A stretch of DNA of 64,000 nucleotides. Origin: an uncultured Prevotellaceae bacterium. Lineage in GTDB: Bacteria; Bacteroidota; Bacteroidia; Bacteroidales; Bacteroidaceae. The notes under the pieces are model-generated. The model searched no databases. It was not told the origin of the DNA and saw nothing but the letters and a program-made list of their open reading frames with translations. Of the stretch, positions 37,245 to 44,815 are shown piece after piece. The first letter of the stretch is position 1; each line of letters starts with the position of its first letter. The position numbers were made by a program, and so were the translations under genes. Location: the NCBI GenBank assembly GCA_900318685.1, contig ONLL01000001.1:62001-126000 (forward strand). Direction: 5' to 3'.

Positions 37245-38102
37245 ATGTCAGAACTTAAAAACAGAATCGATTTCGTTTACATCTTTGATGTACAGGACGG
37301 AAACCCCAATGGCGATCCCGATGCAGGAAACCTTCCTCGTGTGGACGCAGAAACAGGAATGGGACTTGTAACCGACGTCTGCCTCAAGCGTAAGGTGCGC
37401 AATTATGTGCAGGTGGCAAAAAACTGTACTGAAGGCTACGACATTTTCATCAAGGAGAAAGCAGTACTGAATACACTCATTGATGCTGCCCATGAAGAAG
37501 AAAATGTCAAAAACGCTGCGGAAAAAGATAAGACTACCGAAGCAAGAACAGTGATGTGCCGTAAGTATTATGATATTCGTACATTCGGTGCAGTCATGTC
37601 GACGGGAAAGAATGCAGGCCAAGTACGAGGACCTATCCAGTTTACTTTTGCACGCTCTGTAGATCCCATAGCAGCAATGGAGCACTCTATTACCCGTATG
37701 GCTGTAGCTACAGAGGAAGAAGCTAAAAAACAAAAAGGTGACAATCGTACCATGGGACGCAAAGCCACCGTACCCTACGGTCTCTATGTCTGTCACGGTT
37801 TCATTTCAGCCAATCTCGCTCAGCAAACTGGCTTCACGGAAGAAGACCTTGCGTTGTTCTGGGATGCGTTGAAGAACATGTTCGATGTTGACCGCTCTGC
37901 TGCCCGTGGACTGATGAGTGCCCAAAAGCTCATTGTGTTCAAGCATGAATCGGTCTTGGGCAATGCACCAGCCAACAAGCTCTTCGATCGCGTGAAGATA
38001 GCAAAGAAATGTGAAGGCGCACCACGTAAGTTCGAGGACTATGAAGTAACCATCGACAAGGAGAATCTTCCTGCTGGCGTTGCCATCGAAGAAATGATCT
38101 AA
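37245..38102 (+). CDS. cas7c: Cas7c (Csd2), backbone subunit of type I-C Cascade
   Basis: 285-aa backbone protein. '[20 protein letters not shown]' followed by [12 protein letters not shown] is the strongly conserved Csd2/Cas7 N-terminus, and '[20 protein letters not shown]' then [15 protein letters not shown] is the other family hallmark. Several copies line the crRNA in the complex. It starts 20 nt after cas8c. The next gene, 6 nt on, is not a cas gene but rhuM. Confidence 0.95.
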   Translation: MSELKNRIDFVYIFDVQDGNPNGDPDAGNLPRVDAETGMGLVTDVCLKRKVRNYVQVAKNCTEGYDIFIKEKAVLNTLIDAAHEEENVKNAAEKDKTTEARTVMCRKYYDIRTFGAVMSTGKNAGQVRGPIQFTFARSVDPIAAMEHSITRMAVATEEEAKKQKGDNRTMGRKATVPYGLYVCHGFISANLAQQTGFTEEDLALFWDALKNMFDVDRSAARGLMSAQKLIVFKHESVLGNAPANKLFDRVKIAKKCEGAPRKFEDYEVTIDKENLPAGVAIEEMI

Positions 38103-38108
38103 CCGATT

Positions 38109-39143
38109 ATGGCAAAAAAGCATGAGATAAGAAACAGCACAGCAGAGTTTCTGATATTTCAAGCGGAGACGAAAGAGCAGGGTGTCGAAGTAATGTATGC
38201 CGACGAAACTATTTGGTGTACACAGAAGGCGATGGCGACTCTCTTTGATGTAGGAGTGCCCGCCATCAGTAAGCATCTGGCAAATGTATTTGAGACTGGT
38301 GAACTGAAAGAGGAAGCAACTATTTCCAAAATGGAAACAGTTCAACAGGAAGGCAACCGTGAGGTTAAACGTACGGTGGTGATGTACAAGCTCGATGCCA
38401 TCATTGCCGTTGGCTACCGTGTGAACAGCATCCGTGCCACACAGTTCCGCCAGTGGGCCACGGCAGTGCTACGCCAATATGCCATACGTGGCTATGTGCT
38501 CGACAAGAAGCGCATGGAGAACGGCACTTTCCTAGGCGAGGACTACTTCGAGCATCTATTGGCCGAGATTCGGGAGATTCGTCTCTCCGAGCGTCGGTTC
38601 TACCAGAAGCTGACCGACATCTACGCCACGAGCATGGATTATAACAAGGATGCGCCAACCACGCGACTGTTCTTTAAACGCATTCAGAACAAGATGCACT
38701 ATGCCGTGCATGGACGTACTGCGGCAGAAATGATTGTGGACAGAGCTGATGCCCATAAGGAGCACATGGGACTGACTACCTGGGAGAATGCTCCTGACGG
38801 AAAGATTGTCAAGACCGATGTATCGATTGCCAAGAACTACCTGAACCAGATGGAGTTGGAGGATATGGGGCGTATCGTGACGGCTGTGCTGGAATTTGCC
38901 GAGAGTCGTGCCAAGAGGCATATACCAATGACGATGGAGGACTGGGCCAAGCGTATTGATGCCTATCTGTCAAGCGACGAACGTCCGCTGCTTGACGATG
39001 CCGGGAGCGTGAGCCACGAAGAGGCGGTGCTTCATGCCGAGACTGAGTTCGAGAAATACCGCATCGTGCAAGACCGTCTGTTCCTGAGTGACTTCGACAA
39101 GTTCTTAGGAGCATTGCCTTTTGAAGAAGAAGAACCGAAGTAA
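38109..39143 (+). CDS. RhuM family protein embedded in the cas operon
   Basis: 344-aa protein of the RhuM ('virulence RhuM') family, recognised from 'LFDVGVPAISKHLANVFETG', 'VVMYKLDAIIAVGYRVNSIR', 'FRQWATAVLRQYAIRGYVLD' and 'NKMHYAVHGRTAAEMIVDRA'. RhuM was named from a Salmonella pathogenicity island; relatives occur as passengers in restriction-modification and other defence loci, and their biochemical role is not known. The gene has 6 nt before it (cas7) and 11 nt after it (cas4), on the same strand, so it should be transcribed with the cas genes. It looks intact. A 74-bp near-identical fragment of it lies downstream of the array (43509-43582). Confidence 0.88.
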   Translation: MAKKHEIRNSTAEFLIFQAETKEQGVEVMYADETIWCTQKAMATLFDVGVPAISKHLANVFETGELKEEATISKMETVQQEGNREVKRTVVMYKLDAIIAVGYRVNSIRATQFRQWATAVLRQYAIRGYVLDKKRMENGTFLGEDYFEHLLAEIREIRLSERRFYQKLTDIYATSMDYNKDAPTTRLFFKRIQNKMHYAVHGRTAAEMIVDRADAHKEHMGLTTWENAPDGKIVKTDVSIAKNYLNQMELEDMGRIVTAVLEFAESRAKRHIPMTMEDWAKRIDAYLSSDERPLLDDAGSVSHEEAVLHAETEFEKYRIVQDRLFLSDFDKFLGALPFEEEEPK

Positions 39144-39154
39144 CGGAATACCGC

Positions 39155-39829
39155 ATGATGTACGACGATGACCAGATGCTCATGTTGTCAGGGATTCAGC
39201 ACTATATGTATTGTCCTAGACAATGGGCATTGATTCACATTGAACAGCAATGGGACGAGAATCGCTTGACTGCCGAGGGACATCTGCTGCATCAACATGT
39301 GGATAATCCTGCATACCGGCAAAAGAATGGTGATGTCATCACCTTGCGAAGTGTGCATGTTGCTTCGCACACTTTAGGCTTATATGGAGTCACTGATGCC
39401 ATTGAATTGTTACCGGCTGACAGTCCAACTGATGCCATTACTCATCCACGCTACCCTGGGTACTGGAAGCCTTACCCCGTGGAGTACAAACGAGGGCATC
39501 GGAAGCCGGATGAACGGGACGAAGTGCAGTTGACGGCACAGGTCATCTGTCTAGAAGAGATGTATGACATACACATTTCCGAGGCTGCGCTTTTCTACCA
39601 TGAAACCCGCCATAGGGAAGTGGTGACGATAGACGAGCACCTCCGCCAACTAACTTATGAACTGAGCAAAGCCATGCACAGAACGTTCGAGAGCGGTTTT
39701 ACTCCCAAGGCTGAGGAAAGGCGTGGATGCAGGAGTTGCTCGCTTATAGACATCTGTACACCAGAACTGACAAAGAAGACGTCCGTCAAGTATTACCTAA
39801 AGAAGATCTTAGATGAGGAAACTGCTTAA
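39155..39829 (+). CDS. cas4: Cas4 exonuclease (spacer acquisition)
   Basis: 224-aa Cas4a-type protein. The Fe-S cluster cysteines are one near the N-terminus ('HYMYCPRQWALI') and three near the C-terminus ('RGCRSCSLIDICTP'). The RecB-like nuclease core is visible as 'YPVEYKRGHRKPDERDEVQL' and 'AQVICLEEMY' (the D/E-x-K and Q-x-x-x-Y motifs). In type I-C, Cas4 works with Cas1-Cas2 to trim prespacers and set PAM and orientation. Its 3' end overlaps cas1 by 17 nt. Confidence 0.94.
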   Translation: MMYDDDQMLMLSGIQHYMYCPRQWALIHIEQQWDENRLTAEGHLLHQHVDNPAYRQKNGDVITLRSVHVASHTLGLYGVTDAIELLPADSPTDAITHPRYPGYWKPYPVEYKRGHRKPDERDEVQLTAQVICLEEMYDIHISEAALFYHETRHREVVTIDEHLRQLTYELSKAMHRTFESGFTPKAEERRGCRSCSLIDICTPELTKKTSVKYYLKKILDEETA

Positions 39830-40835
39830 TACTCTGTACATCACAACGCCAGAAGCCTATCTCTCAAAAGATGGACTGAATGTGGTCGTCTCCGTCAACA
39901 AAGATGAAATGTTCCGCATTCCCATAATGAATGTGGAGAGTATTGTGACATTCGGTTATATGGGAGCAAGTCCTGGACTGATGAAGCTCTGCATGGATAA
40001 CAACGTTTCGCTAGTTTTCATGACTCCACAAGGACGTTTCATAGGTCGCATCCAAGGTGCCACACAAGGTAATGTGCTGCTACGTAAAAAACAGTATTCT
40101 TTGTCGGAAGATGAGAATGTTGCTCTCCATCTAGCCAAGCTTTTCATCACTGGTAAGGTTTTTAACACGCGTGGTATTCTTCAGCGCTATATCCGTGATA
40201 ATGGGGCTGACGAAGAAGTGGAGGATGTCATCAAGCAACTGGACTGGCAGAAGAAGCGAATCTTGCTAGCTGAAAACATGGACATCCTGCGTGGCGAGGA
40301 AGGTCATGCTGCAAATACATACTTTGAAGTATTCAACCATCTGATTCTTCATCAGAAAGATGATTTTCCGTTTAACGGTCGCAGCCGAAGACCTCCCAAG
40401 GATGAGGTGAATGCCATGTTGTCATTCGTTTATACACTCATTGCCAATGATGTAGCTGCTGCGTTGGAGTCAGTAGGACTTGACCCCTACGTGGGGTTCA
40501 TGCATACGTTGAGGCCGGGACGAACGTCTTTGGCCTTAGACATGATGGAAGAACTAAGAGCCTATCTTGGCGACAGGCTTGTTCTCTCGATGATTAATCG
40601 TAAGCAGGTAACTAAAAAAGATTTTATCCGTCAGAGCGACGAGAGCTTTGTCATGACCGACAATTGCCGAAAGGAACTGATAACGACGTGGCAGAAACGT
40701 AAGAAAGAAACAATAGAGCATCCCTATTTGAAAGAGAAAATCCCCATAGGATTACTTCCATACACGCAAGCTTTGCTTCTGGCGCGTTTCCTTCGTGAAG
40801 ATCTAGATGACTATCCTGTGTTCCTAATGAAGTAA
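39813..40835 (+). CDS. cas1: Cas1 integrase (type I-C)
   Basis: 340-aa Cas1. The metal-binding residues are in expected contexts: Glu in 'RGEEGHAANTYFEVF', His in 'VGFMHTLRPGRTSLALD' and Asp/Glu in 'LALDMMEELRAYLGDR'. It forms the spacer-integration complex with Cas2. The start at 39813 lies inside the end of cas4, and the overlap implies coupled translation. It is followed 4 nt later by cas2. Confidence 0.95.
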   Translation: MRKLLNTLYITTPEAYLSKDGLNVVVSVNKDEMFRIPIMNVESIVTFGYMGASPGLMKLCMDNNVSLVFMTPQGRFIGRIQGATQGNVLLRKKQYSLSEDENVALHLAKLFITGKVFNTRGILQRYIRDNGADEEVEDVIKQLDWQKKRILLAENMDILRGEEGHAANTYFEVFNHLILHQKDDFPFNGRSRRPPKDEVNAMLSFVYTLIANDVAAALESVGLDPYVGFMHTLRPGRTSLALDMMEELRAYLGDRLVLSMINRKQVTKKDFIRQSDESFVMTDNCRKELITTWQKRKKETIEHPYLKEKIPIGLLPYTQALLLARFLREDLDDYPVFLMK

Positions 40836-40839
40836 AGAC

Positions 40840-41130
40840 ATGCTGATATTAATAACATACGATGTTGATACCACCACAAAGGCTGGTGAGAAGCGGCTAC
40901 GCAAAGTCGCCAAAGAGTGCGTCAACTACGGGCAGCGCGTTCAGAATTCGGTCTTCGAGTGTCTGCTCACAGAAGCGCAGTTCGTAAACCTGAAGGCCAT
41001 TTTGTCATCTATTATAGATGATACCACTGACAGCATACGTTTCTATTTCCTCGGAAAAAACTGGCAACGAAAGATAGAAACCCTAGGGAGAATAACTTCT
41101 TTTGACCCCACAGAAGCATTGATTATATGA
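40840..41130 (+). CDS. cas2: Cas2 (type I-C)
   Basis: 96-aa ferredoxin-fold protein. 'MLILITYDVDTTTKAGEKRL' with the conserved Asp after YDV, 'YGQRVQNSVFECLLTEAQF' and 'DSIRFYFLGKNW' are typical Cas2 sequences. It is the structural partner of Cas1 in adaptation. It is the last gene of the operon; the leader and array start ~165 nt on. Confidence 0.95.
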   Translation: MLILITYDVDTTTKAGEKRLRKVAKECVNYGQRVQNSVFECLLTEAQFVNLKAILSSIIDDTTDSIRFYFLGKNWQRKIETLGRITSFDPTEALII

Positions 41131-41296
41131 AAGCGAACCATAAGCTATGCAATAAACTACGCATTACCGCGTTTCCTTATTATCAAGGAGTTACTATTAG
41201 CAAATCACCTCCTTCACGAAAAATGCCCCATACATCAAAGGGGTTCGCGATAATTCATATTAAGATGCCTGTATTTCAATAATGTACAGGCACACA
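41131..41296 (+). promoter_or_regulatory. CRISPR leader
   Basis: 166-nt A+T-rich, non-coding stretch between cas2 and the first repeat, on the side expected for a type I-C leader. The far end of the array carries the degenerate repeats, which confirms the polarity. No clear TAnnTTTG box was found in it. An inverted repeat sits right at its end (41267-41291). Confidence 0.7.
41267..41291. repeat. inverted repeat at the leader-array junction
   Basis: GCCTGTA (41267-41273) and TACAGGC (41285-41291) form a perfect 7-bp dyad around an 11-nt centre, ending 5 nt before the first CRISPR repeat. It could be a protein-binding site for array transcription or for leader-proximal integration. Confidence 0.5.
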
Positions 41297-42385
41297 GTCG
41301 CCCCCCCTGCGGGGGCGTGGATTGAAACGCTGATGGGCAGCGACAGCATGGACGAGGATGAGTCGCCCCCCCTGCGGGGGCGTGGATTGAAACCTCGCCG
41401 TAGTGGCATCGTCCGCTGATCCATTCCGTCGCCCCCCCTGCGGGGGCGTGGATTGAAACACGTCTTGTGGCTGCGTTCCGTCACCGATGTGAGTCGCCCC
41501 CCCTGCGGGGGCGTGGATTGAAACTATGTTACAATTTCTAGCTATCGGCAACCTTGGGTCGCCCCCCCTGCGGGGGCGTGGATTGAAACGGCTACCGCCA
41601 GGCCAGGCTCCCAAGAAGGGAGCGTCGCCCCCCCTGCGGGGGCGTGGATTGAAACATAACTAATAGTGCTTAATTATCTTTGATTGAAAGTCGCCCCCCC
41701 TGCGGGGGCGTGGATTGAAACGACGACGTTGTGCGCACTACAGCCGGCGACGAGAGGTCGCCCCCCCTGCGGGGGCGTGGATTGAAACGACTGACATCAC
41801 GTTGTATGGAGGCGAACAACAGGTCGCCCCCCCTGCGGGGGCGTGGATTGAAACAATGATACGTGCGTGCCGCCCCAAACCTTTTATCCGTCGCCCCCCC
41901 CTGCGGGGGCGTGGATTGAAACGACTTAAACGGCTTGCACACGGCAGCACGACGGGGTCGCCCCCCCTGCGGGGGCGTGGATTGAAACTACGGAATATTC
42001 ACCGCCGTACTCCAATTCACCGGTCGCCCCCCCTGCGGGGGCGTGGATTGAAACATCATCGTGGGCGCAGTAATCCAAGACCTCAACCGGTCGCCCCCCC
42101 TGCGGGGGCGTGGATTGAAACTATTGTACAGTTACTTAACAGAGATTGAGAGTGTGGTCGCCCCCCCTGCGGGGGCGTGGATTGAAACGTCTAGCTAACG
42201 CCCCCTTTCTTTCTGCCCTGAAAGTCGCCCCCTGCGGGGGCGTGAATTGAAACACCCGAAGAAACGGCCATCCATAGCGATGGCCTAGTCGCCCCCCTGC
42301 GGGGGCGTGGATTGAAACACCAAGGGCGTACCCGCCACGCTGACGGTCAAGGGTCGCCCCCCCCTGCGGGGGCGTGGATTGTAAG
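41297..42385 (+). CRISPR. type I-C CRISPR array, 17 repeats and 16 spacers
   Basis: The 32-nt repeat reads GTCG, seven C, TGC, five G, then CGTGGATTGAAAC, the type I-C form. Repeats start at 41297, 41362, 41428, 41493, 41558, 41624, 41690, 41757, 41823, 41890, 41957, 42023, 42090, 42157, 42224, 42288 and 42353. Spacers are 33-35 nt. Variants: repeat 10 has eight C; repeat 15 has five C and GTGAATT; repeat 16 has six C; repeat 17 has eight C and a decayed 3' end (ATTGTAAG). Decay at the distal end agrees with the leader being on the cas2 side. The C/G arms form the hairpin that Cas5c cuts. I see no spacer matching another part of this window by eye. Confidence 0.97.
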
Positions 42386-42403
42386 CCATCAGTGAACCCC
42401 GTA

Positions 42404-42434
42404 TTTCCAGACTGAGATTTTGTCCGTACCTTTG
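42404..42434 (+). promoter_or_regulatory. possible promoter just after the array
   Basis: TTTC (42404-42407), a 19-nt gap, and TACCTTTG (42427-42434): a full -7 element with a one-base mismatch in the -33 element. It would serve the decayed reading frames that follow, so it may be the relic of a lost gene's promoter. Confidence 0.4.
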
Positions 42435-42457
42435 CGCGGTATTTTAATCTATCGCGT

Positions 42458-42565
42458 ATGGCATACCTGAAAATCGAACAGTTCCGTCAAATCAATGAGG
42501 ACTTGAAGCCAGAGCAGACTACGGAAAGGCTTACTAAAAGAACTGTCAATACGCCTAACTTTTGA
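42458..42565 (+). CDS. short ORF, 35 aa, probably a 5' gene remnant
   Basis: MAYLKIEQFRQINEDLKPEQ, then 15 more residues before a TGA. It begins 24 nt after a promoter-like -7 box. The end of the frame overlaps, in another frame, the DUF1016 remnant. The likeliest reading is that this is the start of a gene whose continuation has been lost or replaced. The family is not recognised. Confidence 0.25.
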   Translation: MAYLKIEQFRQINEDLKPEQTTERLTKRTVNTPNF

Positions 42566-42777
42566 CTTTGGTAAAGGGTTCGACGAACGTGAACTGCGAA
42601 AGATGCGGCAATTCTATCAGATGTCTAAGATTCGTGACACACTGCGTCCCGAATTAACATGGTCACATTATCGCCGACTGATTAGTGTGGAGAATGAGCA
42701 AGCCCGAATATGATATATGAACGAGGTAGCGGACAGCGTCTGGAGCACACGCCAGATGATAGGCAAGTTGCGTACGA
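42528..42777 (+). pseudogene. DUF1016 (YhcG-like, PDDEXK superfamily) N-terminal remnant
   Basis: The frame from 42528 reads GLLKELSIRLTFDFGKGF, then DERELRKMRQFYQM and LRPELTWSHYRRLISVENEQ. An in-frame TGA at 42711 interrupts it, and after it the frame continues 'YMNEVADSVWSTRQMIGKL'. These are consecutive conserved blocks of the DUF1016 N-terminal domain. There is no proper start and no catalytic C-terminal domain: the match stops exactly where the 81-bp repeat begins (42778). Such proteins are frequent passengers in type I restriction loci. This copy is dead. Confidence 0.7.
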
Positions 42778-42858
42778 ACCACACACTCATCGCGGACGGA
42801 CGTAACGCTCATCTGAAACGAGCGAGATGCTCATCGCGGCCGAGCGACCGCAAGATGG
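42778..42858. repeat. 81-bp copy of the 22-bp repeat block found upstream of cas3
   Basis: Matches 32274-32354 in direct orientation at about 75 of 81 positions, no gaps needed. It contains three whole 22-bp units (CATCGCGGACGGACGTAACG plus CT and relatives) and part of a fourth. With the upstream copy it brackets the cas operon and array (10.4 kb between them). It truncates the DUF1016 remnant. Confidence 0.75.
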
Positions 42859-43039
42859 CTATGTAACTTCATGTCCTACCTCACTCAACCTTCCCACCAA
42901 CATTTGTAAGGCGCGACTCAACTTTGGGCAATCCTATTCATAAAAGTTTGGAGGAAAGGGGGCAAGAATCGTCACATAGTTGGTCTGTTCGAGAAAACAG
43001 GCCATCAAATGCTAAAGAACTGTAGGCGAATGGTCGGAA

Positions 43040-43294
43040 ATGATGTGGGCTGTTATCAACAAACTGTTTGCCATCAATCCTGTTCTGTTGTATGAGGAAG
43101 CTAAAAGCAAGAGGAATGTCTGGTTCTCCACTACTGAGGCAAGTAAGCACTATAAGAAAATAGCCGAAGGATTATACTACTGCCCGTCGAGAAGTAGTAC
43201 CTGGAATAAGATGGCAATTCTGAAAAATCTCTTCCGTCTGTATCAGATTGACGAGGATGATCTCCAATTTGGATTAAAACCCATAAAACAATAA
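43040..43294 (+). CDS. hypothetical protein, 84 aa, possible C-terminal remnant
   Basis: The frame 'MMWAVINKLFAINPVLLYEE' continues through 'VWFSTTEASKHYKKIAEGLY' and ends 'IDEDDLQFGLKPIKQ'. Codon use looks real and the protein looks helical, but there is no convincing ribosome-binding site, the frame opens only a few codons earlier, and the surroundings are gene fragments. It could be the end of a larger decayed gene. Family not recognised. Confidence 0.35.
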   Translation: MMWAVINKLFAINPVLLYEEAKSKRNVWFSTTEASKHYKKIAEGLYYCPSRSSTWNKMAILKNLFRLYQIDEDDLQFGLKPIKQ

Positions 43295-43331
43295 ATAAAC
43301 CACCAGGCATTGGTAGAAAGTCATTCAGAAT

Positions 43332-43582
43332 GTGTTGAAGGCTAATGGATCTCCTGGTGCAATTGTTATTGCTGACATAGTGACAAGAGAATCGCAAGAT
43401 AGTTCGCAGGAAAAAGTCGAGAGCATCCCCGATGTCCTAAAAGATGTCCTGAAAGATGTCCACAAAGATGTCCTAAAAGAACTTACTGAAAGACTGTTGG
43501 TTATAAATGCAACTATTTCCAAAATAGAAACAGTTCAACAGGAAGGCAACCATGAGGTTAAACGCAGGTTGTAATGTACAAG
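43332..43582 (+). pseudogene. mosaic remnant: helicase/ATPase-like tail joined to a rhuM fragment
   Basis: The 80-codon frame first reads 'RESQDSSQEKVESIPDVLKD' and 'VLKDVHKDVLKELTERLLVI', like the linker and C-terminal start of RecG/AlbA_2-type ATP-binding proteins. At 43509 it switches to ATISKIETVQQEGNHEVKR, which is residues ~70-88 of the rhuM protein at 38109. At DNA level 43509-43564 matches 38316-38371 at 54 of 56 bases, then decays until 43582. Two unrelated gene pieces have been joined, and the frame ends at once. No function is expected. Confidence 0.6.
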
Positions 43583-43909
43583 CGTGGATCGGTGTCACAA
43601 GAACAAGCAAATACCGTCATGTGACAGAAATCTGGCCTCCTGTCAGTCAATTGAGAGCCAGGACTTCATTGTCCTTAAATGCTTCGTAGCCGCTGGTGAC
43701 GATACGCACGTCTATCCCTACCAGTTGCCGGAAAGCAGCCTAGCCTCTGCAACAGGGTATATTCCTGTTTTACACGTGCATGAACCTTAATTTCTATCTT
43801 ATTATTTTGAGATTTGCCCTAAATGCATATTTTTTAACGGGTAAAATAGAAATTCTCCGTAAGAAATTGTTGCTTTTAGGGGATTATTATAGGATACATA
43901 CAAATCCTG
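43583..43909. other. intergenic region without recognised features
   Basis: No supported gene; a 68-codon frame starting at 43584 has no ribosome-binding site or family likeness. The 3' part is A+T-rich and holds a 9-bp inverted repeat (AATTTCTAT at 43789, ATAGAAATT at 43846), of uncertain meaning. Confidence 0.5.
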
Positions 43910-44815
43910 CTAGAAGGATGAGGGCAGCAAGAGGAACCAATCGCGAAGGACGCCTTTGAACTGGTGTTGGGAGTCGGCTACAAGCAGCAGCCATTGGGGG
44001 GAGATGAGACACATGCCCTCGTAATTGGCAAACTTACGGGAGGTGAGCGTCAGACGGGTGGTGAACTCTCTGACAAGACGCTTTTCCAGCTGGGTGTTCT
44101 CTGAGGGAAACACTTCGTAGATGCGGATAATGGTGCGCGCATCAAGTTTCAGGCGAGGCACCTTGACCTGACGTTCTAATACCAACAGGCGGCCGTCGCC
44201 CACAGCACACAAGGCCGACACACCCTGATAATACTTCCTGTCGATGGGAGCATCAGGGCGATAGAGGTACTGCCGACGAGGCTGGAGGTCGTCGCCGAAG
44301 GCCTGGATGCGGAGGAGGGTATCGCCTGAGAGAGGACGCTCTGTGGTGACATAAAACAGACCTTGCCGGGAGTCGTAGGTCAGCGCTTCCAGTCCGAGGT
44401 TAGGCCTTGCCTTCTTGAATACTGCGGGCATATTCAATCGCTTGCCAGTGCGCTGACCTTCCAGGGTGTATTCAAACACTTCATTGTCGGCCTCACCGCT
44501 GATGAAGACAGTATGCGATGAAGGACGATAGCAGATGCCCTCCATATCACGATTACGCATACCACTGGAGCGGTAGCCAAGATCCTCTGCCTGAAGGATA
44601 CGGCCCTGCTGCTGGTCGATGCGCAGGCGGACAACACGGAAGCCATCGTCCTGCGCCTTGTCGTCAACCAACGCGTAGAGATCATCACCCAGAGGGCAGA
44701 TGCCACTATAGTTGCCTGCAGGTATCTCCTTAGCAAAATGCTGCTGCCCCAGCACGTGCAAGGGCAACAGCATTATAACTAGGATAAGAAAGGTCGTCCT
44801 ACATCCCTGCAGCAT
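43910..44815 (-). CDS. exported phytase-esterase-like (beta-propeller) protein
   Basis: 301-aa protein with a signal peptide (MLQGCRTTFLILVIMLLPLH, cut near VLGQ). The body resembles the 'esterase-like activity of phytase' family: 'NYSGICPLGDDLYALVDDKA', 'RDMEGICYRPSSHTVFISGE', 'GLEALTYDSRQGLFYVTTER' and 'ANYEGMCLISPQWLLLVADS' are the repeated blade motifs with 'D/E-G-I/M' signatures. Substrate unknown; phosphate-ester or general ligand binding is inferred from the family. The start overlaps the nuoN stop by 17 nt, so it may ride on the nuo transcript. The later Met at residue 15 would destroy the signal peptide and is rejected. Confidence 0.8.
   Translation of the reverse strand: MLQGCRTTFLILVIMLLPLHVLGQQHFAKEIPAGNYSGICPLGDDLYALVDDKAQDDGFRVVRLRIDQQQGRILQAEDLGYRSSGMRNRDMEGICYRPSSHTVFISGEADNEVFEYTLEGQRTGKRLNMPAVFKKARPNLGLEALTYDSRQGLFYVTTERPLSGDTLLRIQAFGDDLQPRRQYLYRPDAPIDRKYYQGVSALCAVGDGRLLVLERQVKVPRLKLDARTIIRIYEVFPSENTQLEKRLVREFTTRLTLTSRKFANYEGMCLISPQWLLLVADSQHQFKGVLRDWFLLLPSSF

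Noticed and set aside
41260-42149. Several open frames in the CRISPR array on both strands
   Set aside because: They are translations of the repeat units (recurring 'PPAGAWIET' or 'FNPRPRRGGD') and not proteins.
43584-43790. 68-codon open frame after the rhuM remnant
   Set aside because: No ribosome-binding site, no family likeness, and it sits in decayed DNA.
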